Below are positions 13,401 to 17,754 of a stretch of DNA of 17,754 bases, in pieces; the stretch's first letter is position 1; every line of letters starts with the position of its first letter. Made by a program: the position numbers and the translations under genes. The stretch spans positions 1 to 17,754 of the forward strand of contig JBJOPY010000257.1 of assembly GCA_046050405.1 (NCBI GenBank), in the 5' to 3' direction. The DNA comes from JADKCL01 sp046050405. GTDB taxonomy: Bacteria; Bacteroidota; Bacteroidia; J057; JADKCL01. A model generated the notes under the pieces. The model was given only the letters and a program-made list of their open reading frames with translations, had not been told where the DNA came from and made no database searches.

Positions 13401-16171
13401 GAACCTTTACCCACAAATTCTGGCAAGACCGAGATGAAGCCCGAGGAATTCAAGTACAAGGTGGAGTCACGGCATACGGCGTTAGGTAGCGTAGTGTCAG
13501 TGATCACGACCTCGAAACTGCACGTATCCTTATTGCCTCCCGCATCTGTCACCGTATAGGTGACGATGGTCGTCCCCACAGGGAAGGCAGTGCCTGAAGG
13601 GTTGCCACCCGTCCGGGTCAGTGTTGTCGTGCAATTGTCATCGACCGTAGGGGTCGCATAACTGACAGTGGCATTGCAGTTACCCGGATCAGTAGACTGG
13701 GTGATTCTGGAAGGACAGGTGGTGAAGGTCGGAGGGGTGGAATCCTTGACTGTGACCGTGAAGGAGCACGTCGCTGTGTTTCCTGCCAGATCGGTGGCGT
13801 TGAATGTGATGGTCGTGACTCCCAAGGGGAAGAGGGTATCGCTTCGAAGTCCTGCGATACGGAGGGTGGTGACCCCAGCACAGTTGTCAGTTCCGACCGG
13901 AGTGGCGTATGTCACGGTAGAGGTGCATGCATTGGTGGGCGTCTTCACCGACGTGTCCCTAGGACAGCTGATCGCCGGCGGTATTGTATCCATTGAGATG
14001 ATCACATCATCGGAGGATGCGGTACAAGGATCATTGGTGACCGTCCAGCGCAGCTTATAGGCTTTACCGAGCGTCCCGGAAAAGGTCGCGGTCTCACTGG
14101 AGAGGCTGCTGAAAGATCCTCCTCCAGGATTAGGGTTAACAATGCTCCATGTACCCGTTTCACCACTAGGAGGAACGCTGGCATTCAAGGTGGCGGTAGT
14201 ATTACAAATGGCTTGGTCTGGGCCGGCGGAGACGGTGATCGCATTGCTTTTTAACTTGATGTTGACGTCATTACTACTCGATGGACAAGGGGAATTCGTG
14301 ACGATCCAGGTAAGTACGTAGTCAGTTCCCGCGATTCCTGTGAAAGTCGAGGTCGGGCTGGTGGGCGTGGTGACTGTTCCACCTGTACCAGATTGGATGA
14401 TCCATGCGCCCGTTCCTGCAGTGGGTGCATTCGCAGCGAGGGTCGCTGATGTGGAACATACCGTTTGGTTTGGGCCTGCATTTGCTGTGGTCGGTGTGGC
14501 CACGAGGGTGATCTGGACAATATCAGAGGAAGCCACACAAGGTGAATTGCCGGTGATGGTCCATCGCAAACGGTAGGTCGTCCCTGCACTGCCTGTGAAA
14601 GTCGAGGTCGGGCTGGTGGGTGTGGTGACTGTTCCTCCCGTTCCAGACACGATGCTCCATGCACCTGTTCCTACAGTTGGAGCATTGGCGGCGAGTGTCA
14701 CTGAATTTCCACATACTGAAGTGTCTCGACCTGCATTTGCTGTGGTGGGACTGGCCACGAAGGTGATCTGGACAGTGTCAGAGGATGCCACACAAGGTGA
14801 AACGTTGGGTATGGTCCATCGCAGGGTGTAGGTCGTGCCTGCAGTGCCTGTGAAAGCCGAGGTCGGGCTGGTGGGCGTGGTGACTGTTCCCCCTGTACCA
14901 GAAACGATGGTCCATGCACCTGGTCCATTTCCAGTGGCCGGCGCATTGGCAGCGAGTGTCACCGAATTTCCACATATTGAAGTGTCGCGACCTGCATTGG
15001 CTGTGGTGGGTGACTGGGCGACTGCCACAGTCACCGATGTGCGGGGAGAGGCTGTGCAGCCTGGATCTGACCAGCTGATGGTCACTTGCCCGTTGCCTGA
15101 ATTGGTGCCCGTAAAACTATACGAGGTAACCCAGACGGTATCTACATAGGAAGAACCACCACCGCCACCGGCTCTGGGTTTGTTGTTGTCACCTCCAGAG
15201 GATCCACCACCCCAATATCCGCCGCCGCCACCTGCTCCATTAACGGCAACCCCATCACCTCCGACCCCAAGCCTGCCACGATTGCTAGAGACACTAGAAC
15301 CTCCACCACCAAAAGCTCCACCACCTCCGCCGCTGGTTCCTCCTCCACCACCGCCGCCGCCTGCGGCATCATTTCCACCGGTAGCACCACCTGCACCACC
15401 TGCACCACCTGCACCACCACCCGCAGAACCATTGCCTCCCCCGCTTGCTATGCCACCACCACCCCCAGCGACATTTCTGGAGATTGTTCCTCCGCCGCCA
15501 GCTCCCCCCACAGCATTGAGATGATCATATCCCCCCCCGCCTCCGCCGCCAGAGACGATCACGCGATTTATGGTGTCATATGGTGCGACTCGAACATCGG
15601 ACGCGCCCCCTCCATCTCCTGCAAGCCCATTCCCTGCCCCACCGCCATTGTAGCCACTCGTATCGCCAACGTAAACCTTCAATTCTTGTCCTGGAGTGAC
15701 CCTCATCGTGCCGGAACATACGCCACCCGCCCCTCCGGGAGCACTATTGGCACCATTATTAGAATGTCCCCCCTTTGCTCCCTTACAAGAAAAGGTGATG
15801 GAGGTCACACCTGCAGGAACTACAAATGTCTGTGCACCACCAGTAGGAATAAAAGTCTGGGAACCTGAACTTGACGCCCTAAAAGCTTCAGCATAATAGG
15901 TCGTCGTGACATTTGGGGTAACCGAAAAATTGGAGTCGCTGGCACTTGTTCCAATAAGGGTGCCTCCCGTGAGAACGGTGTACCAGTTGATATTGTTTCC
16001 TGAAGAGGTGGCCTTTAACTTAATAGCTGATCCTCCACAACTGGGATTGGGAGTCGCAGTGACACCTGACGGGGTAGTACAAGCCTGTCCATGCAATTGG
16101 TGAAAATGGATCAAGAACAATGCCATGACCAGACTGCTGGCGATCGAAACATTTTTAAAATTGAAGCTCAT
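10427..16171 (-). CDS. Giant multi-domain T9SS-secreted surface protein (Ig, Gly-rich, PKD-like, HYR, SprB, CTD)
   Basis: This 1914-residue protein is predicted to be exported by Sec and then T9SS and attached to the cell surface, probably for adhesion. Domains in order: signal peptide 1-28; Ig-like 31-98; glycine-rich domain of ALK/LTK type about 115-371; four PKD-like repeats 387-728 (84-87 residues each); two HYR repeats 729-892; five CTPVT-type repeats of 79-82 residues 893-1295; a third HYR 1296-1377; two SprB-like repeats 1378-1538; four Ig-like units 1539-1829; T9SS type A sorting domain 1830-1914 with LSVYPNPSEG and LSDLAAGPYLMRI. HYR units keep the DNC and CSF cysteine pattern, suggesting disulfides. 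No enzyme domain is seen. The ATG at 16171 is preferred over the GTG at 16180 because MSFNFKNVSIASSLVMALFL is a good signal start. A weak -7-like TTGATTTG (minus, 16198-16205) lies upstream. Confidence 0.95.
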   Translation of the reverse strand: MSFNFKNVSIASSLVMALFLIHFHQLHGQACTTPSGVTATPNPSCGGSAIKLKATSSGNNINWYTVLTGGTLIGTSASDSNFSVTPNVTTTYYAEAFRASSSGSQTFIPTGGAQTFVVPAGVTSITFSCKGAKGGHSNNGANSAPGGAGGVCSGTMRVTPGQELKVYVGDTSGYNGGGAGNGLAGDGGGASDVRVAPYDTINRVIVSGGGGGGGYDHLNAVGGAGGGGTISRNVAGGGGGIASGGGNGSAGGGAGGAGGAGGATGGNDAAGGGGGGGGTSGGGGGAFGGGGSSVSSNRGRLGVGGDGVAVNGAGGGGGYWGGGSSGGDNNKPRAGGGGGSSYVDTVWVTSYSFTGTNSGNGQVTISWSDPGCTASPRTSVTVAVAQSPTTANAGRDTSICGNSVTLAANAPATGNGPGAWTIVSGTGGTVTTPTSPTSAFTGTAGTTYTLRWTIPNVSPCVASSDTVQITFVASPTTANAGRDTSVCGNSVTLAANAPTVGTGAWSIVSGTGGTVTTPTSPTSTFTGSAGTTYRLRWTITGNSPCVASSDIVQITLVATPTTANAGPNQTVCSTSATLAANAPTAGTGAWIIQSGTGGTVTTPTSPTSTFTGIAGTDYVLTWIVTNSPCPSSSNDVNIKLKSNAITVSAGPDQAICNTTATLNASVPPSGETGTWSIVNPNPGGGSFSSLSSETATFSGTLGKAYKLRWTVTNDPCTASSDDVIISMDTIPPAISCPRDTSVKTPTNACTSTVTYATPVGTDNCAGVTTLRIAGLRSDTLFPLGVTTITFNATDLAGNTATCSFTVTVKDSTPPTFTTCPSRITQSTDPGNCNATVSYATPTVDDNCTTTLTRTGGNPSGTAFPVGTTIVTYTVTDAGGNKDTCSFEVVITDTTLPNAVCRDSTLYLNSSGFISVLPEFVGKGSSDNCRFTYSTSDSAWTCSDIGRNSVTLTVRDSTGNTGTCTAMITIRDNLPPVAICRPLTVYLSTTGSATVPARDASNGSSDPCGIDTYTLSKSNFTCTDAGTTQTVVLTVADASLNASTCNTAITVRDTLPSRAICTPVTILLDASGNATLDPSTVGANSSDNCANLSYSINRTNTFTCSDRGSNTVVLRVTDQSGKTSTCSSTVTVQDVTPPSAICTPVTIQLNSSGNGSTTAAAVSGSSTDACGILTRTLSRSTFTCTDVGATPVSVMLTVTDASGNTGTCNASVTVQDPVAPTAVCTPVTVQLNSSGIATADANIVGASSTDLCGVASRSLSKSSFTCTERGSRTVVLTVTDRSNNASTCNATVTVRDLIKPTLTCPSNIQSPFNSSYCGALVTWPEPTNVTDNCGSVRSVVSSLSPGTLFGIGETTVTYTATDSSGNSGTCSFKVLVEGTPLDLTITCDSSACGYELKCADSRNAVLTSHATGGCPPYVYRWNSSLSTANLTGLGPGSYSLTVTDANGDTAMARYKVDAPPTLLGVKMTSNILASCPGAIDVTLKTDVVGGQDCQGYNYLWNYQGNTESSLDSVGSGTFSVTVTDLVGCTAVARLTITSGIVPVVNLGSDVTVCPVAPHTFYLQGYNYDRYVWSTGETSRTNITVSDVGTYGITATSEDGCQTKDSVRLLNHVLDQDFITSSTGSLDLCEGRSLTLQSDPALSSINSWSTTATTRDIDIDTGGIFWLSAVDKNKCSVSDTVEVNFLPGSPPTINPAVICFGSQAVLSTSETYTAYVWSTGSTNDTCMVSTADSYTVTVTDSLGCIRSSPAVLVAEVQLPVPVLDSGNSKLYTSQPFASYQWLRNDTVMTGKTGDTLVPPGGGSYSVIVTDTNGCSSTSNTVVVGIEQQARVLTGLSVYPNPSEGIVHLQTQRAIDFPVRVEVWDMYGKMVRAFQMAHLMKEVGFELSDLAAGPYLMRITTIQQNKTRQTTIRFALE
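12287..13495 (-). repeat. Five tandem 79-82-residue CTPVT-type repeats within the giant gene
   Basis: These correspond to residues 893-1295. Each unit begins with a PP/LP...ICxPVT-like strand and has an LNSSG-type turn, an SSDxC segment, an FTCTDxG-type segment and a CNATVTVRD-like end. They are HYR-related Ig-like units conserved at protein level but well diverged in DNA, so they look like an old duplication. Confidence 0.85.
14246..15013 (-). repeat. Three near-identical PKD-like repeats (about 255 nt period) within the giant gene
   Basis: These cover residues 387-642. A shared DNA segment beginning GTGAAAGTCGAGGTCGGGCT (minor variants) recurs at 14340, 14595 and 14850, exactly 255 nt apart. 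At protein level the units share PTTANAG, AANAP, SGTGGTVTTPTSPTS and a Cys near the end. A fourth, more diverged unit follows at 13988-14245. High DNA identity points to recent duplication or gene conversion. Confidence 0.9.
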
Positions 16172-16484
16172 AAGCAACACTTAAACTATGACTTGGGCAA
16201 ATCAACCTGAACATTGAATTGGGAAGACCTTGTTTCCAAACTCAAATTACATCGAAATTTTATTAACAATCAATCCCCCAACAATAAACCGGAAGGAAGC
16301 TGTGCAATTTACCCAAAAACTTGGCTTCTCCAACAATCTGAAGGGATCGTCGTCTATTTCCTGTGAATGAGCAGTATACCCGCTTTAAAATTATTATCTA
16401 GGAGTTGTGTTTCGGAATTTGTCCAGAATCTCTTACATTTGAAATGCTTTTTATGCTCAACGTACTTTTTACCTTATAAAAACA
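16172..16484. other. AT-richer divergent intergenic region
   Basis: These 313 bases lie between the divergent starts of the giant T9SS gene and the first EGF-like lipoprotein. They are visibly richer in A and T than the genes and must hold both promoters. A good -7 box for the rightward gene is at 16434-16441, and only a weak one for the leftward gene is at 16198-16205. No open frame of interest, RNA gene or strong repeat is seen. Confidence 0.7.
16434..16441 (+). promoter_or_regulatory. Predicted -7 box for the first EGF-like lipoprotein
   Basis: TACATTTG matches TAnnTTTG exactly, 43 nt before the ATG. A weak -33 candidate, TTTC (16410-16413), lies 20 nt upstream. Confidence 0.45.
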
Positions 16485-17012
16485 ATGAAAATGCAAAAAA
16501 TCAACTTCTTCGGAGCCACCATCCTTATGGCCATGCTCTTCCTCGCCAGCTGCAAGAAGGATCCTTGCAAGGACGTGAACTGCAACAATGGCAGTTGCTT
16601 GGAAGGCGACTGCGTCTGCAACCTTGGATACCAAGGGACGGCCTGTGACGTCAAGCACAATGCGAAGTTCGTGGGAACTTACGCAATCCTTGAAAATTGC
16701 GAAAGTACGCCGGATCCACAATCCTACGACATTACAATTGCGGCTGACCCTGCCAGCCCGAGTGCCATTGCGATTACCGGCTTGTACTTTTTCCCTTCGA
16801 CCGTGACCGGCACTATCAATGCCGACGGCATTTCCTTCAGCATCGCCAGACAAATGGTCTACTTTAACCCCGATATACCCCGAGGGAGCGTTCGAACTGT
16901 GACTGACGCAACTTCTGACTCGGAGGGACGTTCGATTAACGTCAGCTATATGTATGACGAATACAATAGCACTAACGTTGAAACTTGTGCTGGAACCTGG
17001 ACAAAGAAGTAA
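16485..17012 (+). CDS. EGF-like domain lipoprotein, paralogue 1
   Basis: This 175-residue protein has a lipoprotein signal peptide (hydrophobic core about 8-20, lipobox LASC with lipidated C23). An EGF-like module follows with cysteines C28, C33, C38, C43, C45 and C54 (spacing 4-4-4-1-8) and the motif NNGSCLEGDCVCNLGYQG. The C-terminal domain (about 58-175) is beta-rich and unrecognised. It contains two further cysteines, C72 (LENC) and C168 (ETCAGTW), that could form one disulfide. The protein should be membrane-anchored in the envelope, perhaps surface-exposed; its function is unknown. It has its own -7 box and a strong terminator. A paralogue begins 445 nt downstream with the same signal length, Cys spacing and ITGLY motif. 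The start could also be the ATG two codons later. Confidence 0.88.
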   Translation: MKMQKINFFGATILMAMLFLASCKKDPCKDVNCNNGSCLEGDCVCNLGYQGTACDVKHNAKFVGTYAILENCESTPDPQSYDITIAADPASPSAIAITGLYFFPSTVTGTINADGISFSIARQMVYFNPDIPRGSVRTVTDATSDSEGRSINVSYMYDEYNSTNVETCAGTWTKK

Positions 17013-17031
17013 CCTTCAGCTCCATCAAGGT

Positions 17032-17066
17032 CAATGAACCCTGCTTCGGCAGGGTTCATTGTTTTT
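17032..17066 (+). terminator. Strong intrinsic terminator after paralogue 1
   Basis: CAATGAACCCTGC (17032-17044) pairs perfectly over 13 bp with GCAGGGTTCATTG (17049-17061), closed by a TTCG tetraloop and followed by TTTTT (17062-17066). It begins 20 nt after the lipoprotein stop. Confidence 0.95.
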
Positions 17067-17430
17067 GAGCGCATGGGGTGGCGTGAGAGATGCCTTGGGA
17101 AGATTCCCTCTTACCCGTCCATAGGTGGGCAGTGGAGTTGCGTATCGCAATGGACGGAAGTGGGAATGTGGCGGGAAGTTTTGGTAGTCGGCTTCCTGCT
17201 GGTCACAGGTTGCGGGGTTTGCCTCTTTTCGCCATTGTCTGGCCCTTACTTCATGGCTCAGAACCCCTCGCAGATGGAAGGGATCGGTGCGATTCCCTCA
17301 AACACTTGAATCCGCTTAGGAACTGGTTGCCGTCCGGATCCTGGACGGGGAGGCCTTGGCAGGGGAAGGGCATCCCTTGGATTACGGATCGGAACCCCTC
17401 TAAAATCGCATCCGACCTTGAAAAAAGTCC
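17067..17430. other. Gap between the two lipoprotein paralogues, nothing recognised
   Basis: This is 364 bases between the terminator and the next -7 box. Short open frames exist on both strands, but none has a family resemblance, plausible initiation signals or sensible composition. No RNA gene, repeat or decayed third paralogue could be seen. Confidence 0.5.
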
Positions 17431-17438
17431 TACCTTTG
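17431..17438 (+). promoter_or_regulatory. Predicted -7 box for the second EGF-like lipoprotein
   Basis: TACCTTTG matches TAnnTTTG exactly, 19 nt before the ATG. No -33 element is clear at the usual spacing. Confidence 0.5.
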
Positions 17439-17457
17439 GAAAATTGTTCCAACAACT

Positions 17458-17754
17458 ATGAAAATGATAAAATTCAAACTTCTGGGAGCTGTAGCCATCG
17501 CGGCCATGCTCGTCCTCAATAGCTGTGATAAGTGCAATAAAGTGCCTTGCAAGAAGGGCAGCTGCGTGGAAGGCACCTGCAATTGCGACAAAAGTTATGA
17601 AGGCAAGGCCTGCGACACCATGCACAGTGCGAAATTCGAAGGAAAATTCGATATGTTCGAGAATTGCACTCAGAAAGGGAGTTCGCAAACTTATGAAGTT
17701 AAGATTGCGGCCCACCCCGTCAAGCCAAACACCATCCTGATTACCGGCTTGTAC
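17458..17754 (+). CDS. EGF-like domain lipoprotein, paralogue 2, truncated by the window end
   Basis: 99 residues are visible and the frame runs off the right edge with no stop. It begins MKMIKFKLLGAVAIAAMLVL and has the lipobox LNSC, with the lipidated Cys again at residue 23. The EGF-like cysteines C26, C31, C36, C41, C43 and C52 have exactly the 4-4-4-1-8 spacing of the upstream paralogue, with KKGSCVEGTCNCDKSYEGKA in the same place. The start of the C-terminal domain also aligns (HSAKFEG, FENC, TYEVKIAAHP, ILITGLY). It is a tandem duplicate that has diverged at many residues while keeping all structural cysteines. An envelope lipoprotein of unknown function is expected. Confidence 0.88.
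   Translation, partial: MKMIKFKLLGAVAIAAMLVLNSCDKCNKVPCKKGSCVEGTCNCDKSYEGKACDTMHSAKFEGKFDMFENCTQKGSSQTYEVKIAAHPVKPNTILITGLY

Noticed and set aside
14246..15013. Regular spaced repeats that could suggest a CRISPR or other non-coding array
   Set aside because: The period is about 255 nt and the units translate in frame into PKD-like domains, so they are protein repeats.
15180..15524. Proline-rich open frame on the plus strand
   Set aside because: It is exactly the complement of the poly-Gly codons of the giant surface protein; the proline runs are a by-product of GGN codons read in reverse.
17034..17309. 91-codon plus-strand open frame between the lipoproteins
   Set aside because: It begins inside the terminator stem, has no family resemblance or initiation signal, and its hydrophobic patch is short.
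17251..17715. 154-codon minus-strand open frame at the right edge
   Set aside because: It is antisense to the second EGF-like lipoprotein, which aligns residue by residue with its paralogue and is therefore the real gene.

Overview
The window looks like a chromosomal segment from a member of the Bacteroidota, probably a fairly GC-rich lineage such as the Saprospiria or Chitinophagia (the class is inference). The evidence is a secreted giant protein with a type IX secretion (T9SS) C-terminal signal, SprB-like and hyalin (HYR) repeats, a TonB-dependent receptor with a carboxypeptidase-regulatory-like N-terminal domain, and several copies of the Bacteroidota -7 promoter box TAnnTTTG with no strong Shine-Dalgarno sequences.

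Layout. (1) Bases 1-3999 (+) hold the 3' part of a very large uncharacterised protein whose start lies left of the window. (2) fumC (+, 4208-5602) is a complete class II fumarase with its own -7 box. (3) A family 2 glycosyltransferase (-, 5681-6406) converges on fumC. A small TIR-like/Rossmann-type protein (-, 6508-6897) lies upstream of it. (4) A three-gene minus-strand operon follows: a small Cys-rich HYC_CC_PP-type protein (9805-10215), a TonB-dependent receptor (7514-9736) and a periplasmic heavy-metal-associated (HMA) domain protein (7139-7489). A -33/-7 promoter precedes it. (5) A 1914-residue T9SS cargo protein (-, 10427-16171) ends just before a strong intrinsic terminator. It is a mosaic of an Ig-like domain, an ALK/LTK-like glycine-rich domain, PKD-like, HYR, SprB-like and further Ig-like repeats, and a sorting domain. 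(6) Divergently on the plus strand lie two tandem paralogous EGF-like lipoproteins (16485-17012 and 17458 to the window edge). They are separated by a textbook terminator and each has its own -7 box.

How the genes fit together. The clearest functional unit is the metal module in (4). All three products carry paired or closely spaced cysteines, which suggests outer-membrane import of a soft metal (copper is the first guess) and periplasmic hand-over. The giant T9SS protein and the lipoproteins are cell-surface or envelope components. FumC is housekeeping TCA metabolism. The glycosyltransferase probably works on a polyprenyl-phosphate carrier.

No tRNA, rRNA, CRISPR array, insertion sequence or phage gene was seen. 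The best candidates for under-described biology are the Cys-pair metal module, the stand-alone TIR-like protein, the glycine-rich surface protein with a G8 tract near its N-terminus, and the duplicated EGF lipoproteins.
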